The notes under the pieces are model-generated. The model saw only the letters and a program-made list of their open reading frames with translations, ran no database searches and was not told the DNA's origin. Source: Megaleporinus macrocephalus (lineage: Eukaryota > Chordata > Actinopteri > Characiformes > Anostomidae). Taken from it: a DNA stretch of 64,000 bases. Positions 24,075-35,144 of the stretch are shown here, in pieces. The stretch covers positions 21,378,194 through 21,442,193 of the forward strand of contig CM038703.1 in the NCBI GenBank assembly GCA_021613375.1. The letters are read 5' to 3'. Numbering within the stretch: position 1 is the first letter of the stretch; every line of letters begins with the position of its first letter. Made by a program: the position numbers and the translations under genes.

Positions 24075-24589
24075 GTGTGTATGTTGTGGTAATGATTGCT
24101 ATTAGTTATTAGTTAGCCTCTAACTTTAAAGCAAATCATCTTTAGGGCAGCTATAGGAGACACCTGTCATATAAAAACCTGGCAACGTAATTGTATATGC
24201 CACTGTGTAAAAATATCAATCGTAAAAAAGGCCAAATGGCTTTAAAGGATTGGAACAGGAATGGATTCTTCCTTCTTTATAAAAAAATCTGTTATAGAAG
24301 TTCTTTTACCATTTCTGTGATATGCTAAAATCTGAACTCCACAAGCTCAATACAATTACTCCACATAATTCTTATGGGACATGGACCACTTGTTCTCTGA
24401 AATGTAGAAGGCAGCCACTTAATTTCTGTGGAAACAAAAACATTTCTTAATGTGCTAGATGTGACAGCGCTGTTCTGTAAAGAACCGTTTGCACTTTCAC
24501 AGGTTGTTCTGATACAGCGAGCTCTGAAATGCCCTTTTACTCCTGCGTGGCTTAGGCCCTTTGGCTAAATGTCTGCAGAACTTTTTCTC

Positions 24590-24850
24590 TTAATTACTCC
24601 TCCAGCTGCTTTATTTGCGTGGTTAGCGGCATTGTGACAGCATGTCGGCACAGCTCCTAGATTACAACGGAGCAACTTCCATGTTTTGGGAGGGTCTTAG
24701 CAAGGTTTTAAATTAATCCTAGATTTTGATTAATCCCAGAAAGAGATATTTTCGGAGGCTATGTGCTCTCTATCAACTTTGTCTTAAGCATCAGGGAATT
24801 TTATGATGTGAGAATAATTACCGTCACTTCACACCAATGAACTTTAAAGA
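24590..24850. promoter_or_regulatory. Conserved-element-like stretch
   Basis: The region has even composition and clusters of TAAT-type cores (AAATTAATCCTAGATTTTGA and GATTAATCCCAG, the latter containing TAATCC as bound by Otx/Pitx-type homeodomains). There is no repeat similarity. It is a candidate only. Confidence 0.2.
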
Positions 24851-25194
24851 CAGCTCAGCTGTAGATCTTTTTCACAATAAAGAATCATCCATAACCCAGC
24901 ACATCATAAAAAAGAGCAACTAACCTACTTTTGAGGCTGGAAAATGATGAAGCATATATACTATAACAATGCGTCAGTGATCTGATGTTTTTATGTAGAA
25001 AGTAAAACTCTTTGGATGAAACACACTCTTTCAAGTTATTTAGAAGCAAGCACAGATTGGAGTGCCTGGAATGATGTACATATTACTCTAGACCTGACTC
25101 AGAAAACTGTCGCAGGACATCACAACATTATTTTTTATTTATTGAAATTCATAAATTTGTTTTTGGGGCATCTGCTCATTAGTCTATGTCAAAG

Positions 25195-25470
25195 ATCACT
25201 AATAGGCGGAACACGGTCCGGGTCCGGAACCAGATGTTGTTCAATGCTGACCCAAAGCAATAAACTATTGAGAATGATTTATTTCTCACAGTGTTTGTTT
25301 TAAGCAGTGGAGCTTTTCTTGTCTTTACAGTATACGGGCTTTGCAGTGCAGTAACCTTACAGACCAATCGCGTGCACTGTAAGATCACCAAAGGCGCTCC
25401 TCAGCCAATCAGATCTGTGCAGATTTGGACCTGCAGCACATGCAGACAAGGTATGAAGCGAGAAGTAGCA
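25195..25470 (+). promoter_or_regulatory. GC-richer block with two CCAAT boxes
   Basis: CCAAT occurs at 25364-25368 (GACCAATCGCG) and 25405-25409 (CAGCCAATCAG), 41 bp apart in the same orientation. That is a typical NF-Y spacing of about four helical turns. The block also has a CGGTCCGGGTCCGG cluster and is less AT-rich than its surroundings. It immediately precedes the 17-bp array. It could be a promoter of a transposable element, possibly LTR-like, but no termini are visible. Confidence 0.3.
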
Positions 25471-25735
25471 GTCAGAGAATAAAGCGAGTCAGAGAATAAA
25501 GCGAGTCAGAGAATAAAGGGAGTCGGAGAATAAAGCAAGTCAGAGAATAAAGGGAGTCAGAGAATAAAGGGAGTCAGAGAATAAAGTGAGTCAGAGAATA
25601 GAGGGAGTCAGAGAATAAAGCGAGTCAGAGAATAAAGCGAGTCAGAGAATAAAGCGAGTCAGAGAATAAAGGGAGTCAGAGAATAAAACGAGTCAGAGAA
25701 TAAAGGGAGTCGGAGAATAAAGTCAGAGAATAGGG
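25471..25735 (+). repeat. 17-bp tandem array, 16 units, with repeated AATAAA
   Basis: The unit is GTCAGAGAATAAAGCGA with GGGA, CAA and TGA variants at its end. I count 16 units, of which 14 carry an intact AATAAA polyadenylation hexamer on the plus strand. The last units are shortened. The array joins the CCAAT-containing block upstream. Confidence 0.9.
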
Positions 25736-26155
25736 TTAGATGGAGAAAGGGTAATTCAGAAGGTTCATTCCACAATAAACATTATTAAGAACAAATATCG
25801 TCCCAGGCTCTCGAACGAGCACCCTCATATATATGTGAGAATGACCCTGATACCATTTCAGCCCAGATATAAAGACAACCAAGAGCTCACGTCTCTCACT
25901 AAACAAGAGAAAGTGTGAGAGAGGAATACAAGAGCGAGATACACTAGAAGATTTGAAACTAAGTTAACATGAACTGCATGTTTTATCTTCTTTTTCTATA
26001 AACAAGCACATTGTGATGCACTTTTTTCCAAAAGTGTTTTTTTTATGTAGCCTTTGTTTTGAGAAGGAAAAAACATTTATTTGAAGTTTTATAAATAATT
26101 CATTCAGCTTAGCCTTTAAAACTGTAAATATTGTTGAAGCGTATTGAAAGGTATT

Positions 26156-26395
26156 TCATCGCTGTCCAATGAATTTGTATTTTTCTACATCGTTTGAACA
26201 CAACCACCGCTGTTTACATAGTGTCAGAATTTTGTGATGAATGGACCAAGAGAAATGCTCCAAAGTAGCTTGGAAAACATTCTGGTTTCCTTGACCTACA
26301 TTGAAAGTAAAGACTTTTGTTCTCTCCTGTAAAGTTGCCATTTTGGGGATACCTGTTTTTCATTGGATAGTGACGATTTGTAAAATGTTTTGTCT
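26156..26395 (+). mobile_element. Family C small TIR element, copy 1
   Basis: The block begins ATCGCTGTCCAATGAA and ends TTCATTGGATAGTGACGAT, which are imperfect inverted repeats of about 16-18 bp. Internal landmarks are GAATGGACCAAGAGAAATGC, AGCTTGGAAAACATTCTGGT and TTCTCTCCTGTAAAGTTGCC. At about 235 bp with no coding capacity it fits a miniature inverted-repeat element. Three other copies occur in this window. Confidence 0.65.
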
Positions 26396-26679
26396 TTCAG
26401 TTGTTGAAGACTTAAAATGCTGATGGAACTACTAGGCTACTTCACTATACAGGATATGGCATTGAAATTGAAATGATGACGGCCCGAACCTTGGCCTGAG
26501 GAAATTTCCTCTAACTGGACCTTACTGGATTCTAATGAAATACCCCTGGTCTATGTCCTTATTCAGCATCATCTACACACAATGGGGGGAAACAAGTATT
26601 CACGTTTGAATTTGTTATCTAATAAACCATCACACTCAGTGTCTCTTAACCTCAGATTCAAAGTATAAACCAACCATAT

Positions 26680-26935
26680 GTATTCATTATTGCAGTCCAA
26701 AGAAAAACATGTATCTCTAAAATAGCAACTTTACAGGAGAGGCCAAAGACTTTCTTCACTTTTAATGTAAAGTCAATAAAAGCTGGATTTTTTTCCAAGC
26801 TATTTTGGAGCACTTTTATTGGTCCATTCATCATGAAAAGAAGATGTAAAGAAGAAATGTTGTGTTCAAATGTAGAAAAAAAATCCACAAAAATGATATA
26901 CATGTTTTTCATTGGACAGCAACGATATAAAGGTT
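26680..26935 (-). mobile_element. Family C small TIR element, copy 2 (inverted)
   Basis: The same landmarks appear in reverse: GCAACTTTACAGGAGAG, CCAAGCTATTTTGGAGCACT, TTGGTCCATTCATCATGA, and an end reading TTCATTGGACAGCAACGAT. The left terminus (GCAGTCCAAAGAAAA) is its degraded partner. The copy lies about 285 bp from copy 1 in opposite orientation. Confidence 0.65.
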
Positions 26936-27402
26936 ACCTTATAGTGTCATTAAGACATTTCTATTTGTTGAATAATATGTCATACAACAAGTAACTGTCT
27001 AGTTAAAAATATTTTGCCTGGGAATGTACAAGTGTGAAGTTCATGGGACCACAATGAATCATCCAAAGTCAGATGCAAGACTTTACTATACGATCTCAGG
27101 CTAATGATGAAAGGTAGGAGAAAAGTCTGCAGTCACATGACAAGACTTGCAGGAAGATCTGAAAGCAGCAGCTACACAAAGAATGGGGCAATGAAACCCA
27201 CAGAACAAGTGCCATTAAAGTCATTGAGTTCAGCTTCATCTCCATAGACAAAGGTTCGAAAGCCATTTTTGCTGCCATTGAATGACAATTTAGATACTTG
27301 CTGTACGTTTCCTTTGGTTTCTTGGTCACATTATTTTTGAATAAACACAAACATGCAAACCATAGGCATTTTGAGAAGACTACAGTAACATGATGTCATT
27401 TG

Positions 27403-27482
27403 CAATTATTATTATTAATTATTAATTATAATTAATTATTATTATTATTATTATTAGTAGTAGTAGTAGTAGTAGTATTAAT
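27403..27482. repeat. (ATT)n / (AGT)n microsatellite
   Basis: An interrupted TTA/ATT tract passes directly into about seven AGT units. It is an ordinary compound microsatellite. Confidence 0.9.
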
Positions 27483-28210
27483 GATCAAATTTATTCACAA
27501 AAAGCATCTTTTAGTTTATTAAAACACATACTTTCATATGAGTATGATCACACATATTTGCCAAGGACAAAACCTGACCATCTGCAACATAAAGAAGAGC
27601 TATCGAGAGCACATTTTCAGATGACCTGTATTGATTGTGTTTAGTGGTCAGTGTAAGAGGGTCCAGAAGGATTAGTGCTTTTTGTTCAGGTAAACACACT
27701 CTGATTCAACTGCTACCCTAGTCACTACCGCTATGGAGACCATCCTTCATGGCTTCTAAAGCACTAATAAAACCATGTTTAAAACAGTCTTAGAAGTGAA
27801 TCTGTTTGTGGACTGTGGTGTGTTTCGGTGGGAGGACAGTCTCTCAGCAAGGGAGTGTATTGCCCTGGAGCAGAGGGAACTGCACACACAGCATGGCAAA
27901 GTCTTCTGTTTGGATCATCTGCCTGTTTTTTTGTCATTGGAACAGCTGCGTGGTCCAGCAGTGTGCATCTGTTTTGAGGAAACAGCATGACCACTTACTC
28001 ATTATGTGTTATGAGTGCCCGAGAGGACTCGAATCGAGAAACTATTATCTGCATTTTCTAACAGGCTGCAGACTGCGGATGCTTCTTAGCTTCGAATGTC
28101 AAAGCCGTACTATGGTTTAACTGGCTTCAACTCAGCAACCTTGCATGTGATCTGTTAGACAGCACACGGCAGCAGTTAAAGCAGTAGGAATTCCGAATTG
28201 CCTGTGTAAT
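27483..28210. other. No supported gene
   Basis: Overlapping frames of 71-104 codons on both strands at 27.78-28.12 kb have no recognisable domain and no consistent splice signals. Confidence 0.35.
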
Positions 28211-28214
28211 AAGA

Positions 28215-28400
28215 TCGTTTAGGTGTAAACAAAGTCATTCAGAGTGGTTTGTTGGGAAATTGTTCACTGTAGAAAAAACTAACTGATTTGATGACTTTGC
28301 TGTGGTGGTGATGGGAACTTAGAGTCACGCAAATACAGCCATCTTATTTACTATCCAAAACAGTCAGTGAACCTACATGTCTCACATGTAATGCTGATGA
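28215..28400 (+). repeat. Family B interspersed repeat, copy 2
   Basis: Landmarks in order are GTAAACAAAGTCATTCAGAG, GTGGTTTGTTGGGAAATTG, a TGTGGTGGTGATGGGAACTT block, AATACAGCCATCTTATTTA, and CAGTGAACCTACATGTCTCA. The order and orientation match 28755-28925 and 39128-39310. Confidence 0.6.
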
Positions 28401-28754
28401 AGGTAAAATGGACAAAAATAAGGAAACAATATGTTTTTGGGCACTATGTTCTCGTACAATGACCTGCATGTAATTTCTGACATGAACGGATAAAAAAAGA
28501 ATTTATGTCAAGATTCATGATTGTTAAACCACTGAAAACAAATTCCAAATAAGAAAACATTAGTTAATGTCAGAATCTTCGGAAAACTGCATAAATGGGT
28601 TTTTAAGAAGAACTTTGTTCTTAAGAATGGTTGGTGAATGAGGTCTTTAGCCTTTGGCAAAATACTTGTAACTTCTGTGCAATAACTTTACTGCTTTTAG
28701 AAACGTTAAACTATTTAATTAATTAGTTTGACTAATCAATTTATTATTTAATTT

Positions 28755-28925
28755 TTATCCAATTTTTATCAATGTAAACAGAAAGTGGTTTGATAGGAGA
28801 TGGTTTATTGTAGAAGAACATGTAGATGGTAACCAGGGGTCACAATATCTACAACACATATATAGCCTTTTTATTTAATATCCAAAACCATCAGTGAACC
28901 TACACATTTTCAACCATTTACACAA
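28755..28925 (+). repeat. Family B interspersed repeat, copy 3
   Basis: Landmarks are GTAAACAGAAAGTGGTTTGA, GGTAACCAGGGGTCACAATA, TCTACAACACATATATAGCC and CATCAGTGAACCTACACATT. The copy is in direct orientation with copy 2, about 540 bp away, so a local duplication or two insertions are both possible. Confidence 0.6.
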
Positions 28926-29814
28926 TTTAAATTATTTTATGTAGACTATGTAGTTTATATAGATTTGATGGAATTTCCACAATTTAACATCTTAATTATA
29001 CAGAAACTTTGCATAATGATGGCATTTACAAACACATTCATAACATTCATAGTGTTTTATTTTTAGCTTTTTTCAAGTGACTGCACTGCATGGCATGTAT
29101 TGTGCCTGTTTTCTGGTTTTGGCTCCTGCAGGTACAAATCTGACCTGAGAATTGTTAATTTTGCTGCTGTCTTGACTTTTCTAAGGAGTTTGTGGAGTGT
29201 TTTTGAAGCACCGACAGACACAGCTTTTGAACAATCCCATGTAAGCTTCCAGTCGTGCTCAGTCTTCCCTGAGCAAACAGCAGGCTAATACAGCATAAAA
29301 GTACATCTGTTTGGGCAGATGCTCAGGAGAATGTAAAGCCGCAGAAGTGACTAAGGCAAAGTCTCCCGGTGGGAATGGAATGCTGTTCCTCATTCCGCTT
29401 TTAATTTTTTAAACAGTCCTTTGGGACGTGAGCTACGAAGAAACTTTTGGGAGTTTTTTTAAGGTTCTGAAGGTGAAAATGTGCTCCCTGGTGTTTTCTA
29501 CAGGGTTGTAAATCCAAATGAAAACATGTTTTTTTGTGAAATTGTAGAATCATTCATCTGTGCTGTCATTTTTACATTTTACATTGTTGAGCTTTTAAAA
29601 TCGTACCTTCTTGTTTAGCTTGTTCTATATAGCACTAGCAGGGTGCAACGGCAGAACCCTTTTTGTTGTTAAATAGAAGCCTTTTTTAAAAAAAGGTCTA
29701 TATGGAACCCCCCGGGAGAAATAACATCTAACCTCCTTTAAAATTCATTAGTTTTTTTCACTGTACTATCCTCCTTGTATTGTTCTACCAGCGGGTAAGT
29801 ACTGACAAGTCCTG

Positions 29815-31347
29815 TATATATGATGTATAGACTGAGTAAATAGATGTATAGATGAAGATGTATAGATGAAGATGTGTATACTCAGTAAAGAGATGTATAG
29901 ATGATGTATAGACTGAATAAATAGATGTATAGATGAAGATGTATAGACTGAGTAAATAGATGTATAGATGAAGATGTATAGACTGAGTAAATAGATGTAT
30001 AGATGAAGATGTATAGACCCAGTAAACAGATGTATAGATGAAGATGTAATGACTGAGTAGATAGATGTATCGATGAAGATCAACTCAGTAAACAGATATA
30101 TAGTTGATGATGTAAAGACTCAGTTAATAGATGTATAGAAGTTATATGGTCTCAGTAAATAGATGTATAGATGAAGATGTATAGACTTAGTAAATAGATA
30201 TATAGATGAAGATGTATAGATTGAGTAACTAGATGTATAAATAAAGATGTATAGACTCAGTAAATAGATGAAGATGTATAGATTGAGTAAATAGATGTAT
30301 AGATGAAGACGTATAGACTCAATAAATAGGTGTATAGATGAAGATGCAAATACTCAGTAACTAGATGTATAGATAAAGATGTATTGACTTAGTAAATAGA
30401 TATATAGTTGAAGATGTAAAGACTCAGTTAATAGATGTATAGAAGTTATATGGTCTCAGTAAATAGATGTATAGATGAAGATGTATAGACTCAGTAAATA
30501 GGTGTATAGATTAAGATGCAAAGACTCAGTAACTAGATGTATAGATAAAGATGTATAGACTGAGTAAATAGCTGTATAGATGAAGATGTATAGACCCAGT
30601 AAACAGATGTATTGATGAAGATGTAATGACTGAGTAGATAGATGTATAGATAAAGATCAACTCAGTAAACAGATATATAGTTGAAGATGTAAAGACTCAG
30701 TAAATAGATGTATAGAAGTTATATGGTCTCAGTAAATAGATGTATAGATGAAGATGTATAGACTTAGTAAATAGATATATAGATGAAGATGTATAGATTG
30801 AGTAAATAGATGTATAGATGACGATGTATAGACTCAGTATATAGGTGTATAGATTAAGATGCAAAGACTCAGTAACTAGATGTATAAATAAAGATGTATA
30901 GACTCAGTAAATAGATGATGTATAGATTGAGTAAATAGATGTATAGATGAAGACGTATAGACTCAGTAAATAGGTGTATAGATGAAGATGCAAATACTCA
31001 GTAACTAGATGTATAGATAAAGATGTATTGACTCAGTAAACATATATATAGTTGAAGATGTAAAGACTCAGTTAATAGATGTATAGAAGTTATATGGTCT
31101 CAGTAAATAGATGTATAGATGAAGATGTATAGACTCAGTAAATAGATATATAGATGAAGATGCAAAGACTCAGTAACTAGATGTATAGATAAAGATGTAT
31201 AGACTCAGTAAATAGATGAAGCTGTATAGATGAAGATGTATAGACTGAGTAAATAGATGAATAGAAGATGTATAGACTCAGTAAATAGAAGTATAGATGA
31301 AGATGTATAGACTCAGTAAATAAAAGTATAGATGAAGATGTATATAT
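29815..31347 (+). repeat. 35-bp minisatellite array, about 43 units, with higher-order repeats
   Basis: The unit is AGATGAAGATGTATAGACTC then AGTAAATAGATGTAT, with many single-base and short-deletion variants. A marker variant, GTTATATGGT, recurs at 30141, 30445, 30718 and 31089 (spacings 304, 273 and 371 bp), each time with similar variants before and after it. Blocks of roughly 8-11 units have therefore been duplicated together. The array ends directly against a truncated Tc1-like element. A 105-codon minus-strand frame at 29766-30083 is repeat-derived. Confidence 0.9.
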
Positions 31348-33096
31348 CAGACAATTGATAACCTGAGTGAATACAAAGTGCTGTTTTCAATTGCGATTTC
31401 AATTATTAAGGCAAAAACAGCTATCCCAAACCCACTTGGCCCTATGTGAAAAAGTAATTGCCCTCAAACCTGATAACTGATTGTGCCATCCTTGGCAGCA
31501 ACAACTGTAATCAAACGTTTGCGATAACTGGTCTTTCACATCTCAGTGGAGAAATTTTGACCCACTCTTCTTTGCGGAATTGTTTTAATTCAGCCATGAT
31601 AGAGGGTTTTTGAGCATGAACAGCCATAGCATCTCAATTAGATTTAAGTTCAGACTTTGACTAGGTCACTCCAAAACCTTCATTGTCTTTTATTCAGCCG
31701 TTCAGAGGTAGACTTGCTGGTGTACTTTAGATTATTGTCCTGTTGCAGAACAGTCTCAAAAAGTCCCAAAAGTCTTGAGGATCATCAAGATGTTTTTGGT
31801 GAATGTGATAAAGGCCTTTGTGTTCTTTTTGGTCACTAGTGGTTTTTGCATTTGAACTCTCCCATGGATCCCATTTTGCCCAGTCTCTTTCTTATTGTTG
31901 AATCATGATCACTGACCTTAACTGAGGGAAGTAAGGTCTGCAGTGTTTTAGAAGTTATTCTGGGTTCATTTGTGACCTCCTGGAGGAGTCATTGATGCGC
32001 TCATAGAGTAATTTTGGTAATTTGATAATAATTTTTGCTGGCCACTCCTGAGAAGTTTTACCACTGTTCCATTTTGTGGAAAAAAGCTCTCACTGTAGTT
32101 CACTGGAGTTCGGCCTTCAGGAATTAGAAGTCAGGAGACCTTCAGTGTTGACTTTGAGTTTATTGACACACACAGGAATGTATGGATACAGCTCAGTCGA
32201 TCACAACTAGTCTGTTAGTGGTCGGGAAGCAGTCTTAATCACGTGCATGCAGAAGCATACACGGGCACAGCTTAGGTCATCTGTCTGTTGCTGGTTTAGT
32301 CTCTTGAAGTCCAGTCTTGTCCATCACTGACTCTAACTGTAACTCAATGGTTTAGGTAGCAGTCAGAAAAAGGTCAAATGGGAGGGGAAAGTTTGGGGTG
32401 TTAACATTAAGGGGGGTTAATATGTTGCCACCTTGGGGGGTGATTGGTATCACCTTAAAGGCAGAAGACAAAGGGTCATTTAAAAACAAAGTATGGGGGA
32501 TGATCAACTCTCTGCAGAGAGAGAGGGTTGTATGAGATGGTAATAACAACAACTACCAAGTCCATTTGGTAAGACTCCACAAATACAAGGTTACAAGAAG
32601 TACATATGTTGATAATTATTTCTCTCACTAGAGTCCCAAATCTTAGAAATGCTTTTGTAACCTTTTCCAGACTGATCGATGTTAATGACATGTTTCTCAT
32701 CTCGTCAATTTGGTGCATAATGTGTTGCTTTTTGAGATATTTTAGCTTACTTCATGTTGTCAGACCAGTTCTATTTAAGTGTTTTTTTATGCTACAGGTC
32801 TGGCGGTAATCAGGCCTAGGTGTGGCTGGTGAAATTGAACTAAGCTTTCCCAAAAATGTGGTTAATCACAGTTAATTATTGGGAGGGTTGGGGCAATTAC
32901 TTTTTCACATAGGGACAGGTTGTTTGGGATAGCTTTTTTCCCTTCATAAATAAAATGACCATTTAAAAACTGCTTTTTATGTTTGTTCAGGTTATCTTTG
33001 TCTGATATTGAAATTAATTTGATAATCTGAAACATTTATGTATGACGAATGCGCAAAAACAGAAGAAATCTGCAAATACTTTTTCACAGCACTGTA
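31341..33096 (-). mobile_element. Tc1-like element, left-truncated, internally deleted, carrying an LTR-like insert
   Basis: The right terminus (about 32870-33096) is long and well preserved, ending CTTTTTCACAGCACTGTA. Its inverted partner on the left is seen at 31345-31460, including CTATCCCAAACCCACTTGGC and CCTATGTGAAAAAGTAATTG, but the outermost part of roughly 60 bp is missing where the minisatellite begins. Internal text (TTGGCAGCAACAACTGTAAT, GACCCACTCTTCTTTGCGGA) is antisense to a Tc1-like transposase. Most of the gene, including the catalytic core, is deleted. A 510-520-bp foreign segment interrupts it at 32110-32625. Confidence 0.8.
32109..32627 (-). mobile_element. Solo-LTR-like insertion
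   Basis: The segment interrupts a known Tc1-like sequence and is flanked by near-identical 10-bp words, TCACTGGAGT on the left and TCACTAGAGT on the right, compatible with a target duplication. On the minus strand it carries an AATAAA hexamer (32158-32163) about 50 bp from its end, as in the R-U5 part of an LTR. No coding sequence or internal region is present. The exact TG...CA boundaries are not clear. A solo LTR of a retrotransposon or retrovirus-like element is the likeliest identity; other short insertions remain possible. Confidence 0.5.
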
Positions 33097-33429
33097 TGTA
33101 AATGGGTTGTTATTGCATTTGACAGCTGTGCCTAATGTTTAGCTACTATTTTGCTACTAACTGTTGCTAAATTTACTCCAAACAAACACAATTGGATTAC
33201 AGTTGGAAAAGCATGATTTTAAAATCTGAAAATCAGATTATCTAAGAAGATTAAAGTACAAGTACATGTCAGATGGGTACTAGTTTAAGAATGGAATCAG
33301 AATATATCTTGATATAATTTTGATGACAATACTGACAAATAAAAATGATTTAAAATAGCCAAGTAAATGAATTAACTTCATTGAGCTGTCAAGGCTGTTA
33401 GGCTATTGTTTTTCATCACATTTTCATGA

Positions 33430-33720
33430 TGTTTCATTAACAGCCATCGGTTGAATTCATTCAGATTAAGGATTAGTTAGATTTATTCAGAACATTTTAA
33501 ATGGACACTGGTTGGCCTCATCCAGAATGTGCTGGATTAATTGGGAGCAGCCATTGTTTGGTTTTATTTAGAGTGTGCATTGTGTGAATTAATTGGGGGT
33601 GAGCATTGTTTGGATTTATTTATTGTGTACATTGGTCATACTGATTCTGAGTGGTCAGTGGTTGGTTTCATTCTGAATGGACATTGGTTGTCTTCATTCA
33701 GAGCAGTCGTTGAATACAAA
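33430..33720 (+). repeat. Degenerate 26-bp tandem repeat
   Basis: Related phrases recur at 26-bp or 52-bp steps: ATTAATTGGGAGCAGCCATT at about 33536 and ATTAATTGGGGGTGAGCATT at about 33588, then GTCAGTGGTTGGTTTCATTC followed 26 bp later by GACATTGGTTGTCTTCATTC. The array is old and heavily mutated. Confidence 0.6.
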
Positions 33721-34839
33721 GAAACTTTCAGTCCACACCACATCTGTGTTTCTAAGAGGAAGTCGATTTTATTATGGTTTAAATTTATGTACAGACAGGT
33801 TTTCTTCATGGACAGAATATCTGTCTTTTATATTAGCCCACCAATTTGCAAAGTACTGTGGCATCAGAGCGTGCCTGTGTTCTATTAAAAGCTATATTAG
33901 AATTTCTGCTCAGTTTGTTTGCAGAGAGGCTTATTTTGAAGGACAGAGCAAGATTTGGAGGGTGGTGCTTGTTTTTAACCTAGCCGGCTAAAGCAGTGAC
34001 CTAGCACTACACTATGGTTTTTTGGTCATTTGGTTTGTGTTTTGTTTCTGAGTTGTTTCAGTTAAGCAACATTATAGACCAGAACCGAATGTTGTCCGAA
34101 TCCGCTTAGCAAACCAGTTCAATGGCGAAATGAGGGTCCCTCAGATGGACTTGTAATTTCAAAATGCTGCTTAAATTGTCATTAGGATTCATGCTAAGTC
34201 ATGCACTTTTCCTTTTTTCAGAAACCGATTATTTGTTTGAGGGTCCTTGTCTTGTGAAAAGCCCATCTTCTCCTCAGAATCAGTTTTTGGGCTGATGAGA
34301 ATATGGTTCAATACATCACTTCATTTATATTCTACCAGAAAGACTCAGGAGGCAGGAGTGATGAAGATACAATTTTACAATTAGAATGTTCAAAAAATGT
34401 TCAAAAAAATAAAAAATGTTCAAATATTTAATAATTCTTGGCATAGGCTCCATCCTTTGCCCAGGTCTTTTAGTGTTGAGGCCCTCTCAGATCCTGCCAG
34501 ATAGGGGTGACAGGAACAGAGCCTACTCCATAGACAACCAGGTGGGGACCAAACTGGTAGTGGATTCTCTCTGCAATCATCATGAGGTAAATTATTCTCA
34601 AACAGTTCTATTTTTGTTTTGTTTGAGAGCTTGTTGAGAGTTTGAGAAACTGTTATCAAATGAGTTGTAATTTGTACTGACAGGAATCCTGACTAATGAC
34701 ACCAGGTGCATTTTCCACCAGAACATAAAAAATAACAGCATTAATATCTAAAGCTTTAGTGTTTTTATGCAACCTGTATTTAATCTTGCTGTCAGAATAA
34801 CAGTCTCTTCAAACTTTTGCTTTACAGAAGATGGCAAAA
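33721..34839. other. No supported gene
   Basis: Two overlapping plus-strand frames (33541-33888, 33677-33991) run out of the tandem repeat and have no domain. The rest is AT-rich and featureless to my reading. Confidence 0.35.
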
Positions 34840-35125
34840 ATATATTTAGTGGCCCATGTTTGGAGAGCTTCTGCTGGTCCCTTCATTGTAAAATTTGAAC
34901 ACGGTGTAAAGAGCAGCTGGTCTTGTAAACAAGTGAATACAATGAAAATCTGAAAAATTTTAAACTTGTGTCTCTTCCGTTCTTAACAATGTAATTGTTT
35001 AAACATGCATTTCAATGCTGAATTCCTACTGGCCAATTTTTCATGAATGTAAAAAAAATGCTGCTGTGCCCAAATGATGTGCAAAAATAAAAATCTAAAT
35101 GTTTCTCCTTGGACGGCGATGATTC
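34840..35125 (-). mobile_element. Family C element, degraded copy
   Basis: Words matching copy 2 occur in the same orientation: GGAGAGCTTCTGCTGGTCCC, a TTCATTGTAAAATTTGAACA segment and an end reading CTCCTTGGACGGCGATGAT. The middle is disrupted, so this is a weak assignment. Confidence 0.35.
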
Positions 35126-35144
35126 CTTTATACTGTTAATAACA

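Noticed and set aside
25471..25735. CRISPR-like array
   Set aside because: Units are contiguous 17-mers with no unique spacers, in a vertebrate context.
27253..27264. tRNA-type B-box word (GGTTCGA)
   Set aside because: The three bases after it do not fit the box, and no A-box or cloverleaf can be drawn around it.
29766..30083. 105-codon minus-strand frame rich in Ile, Tyr and Ser
   Set aside because: Translation of the 35-bp minisatellite; no gene.
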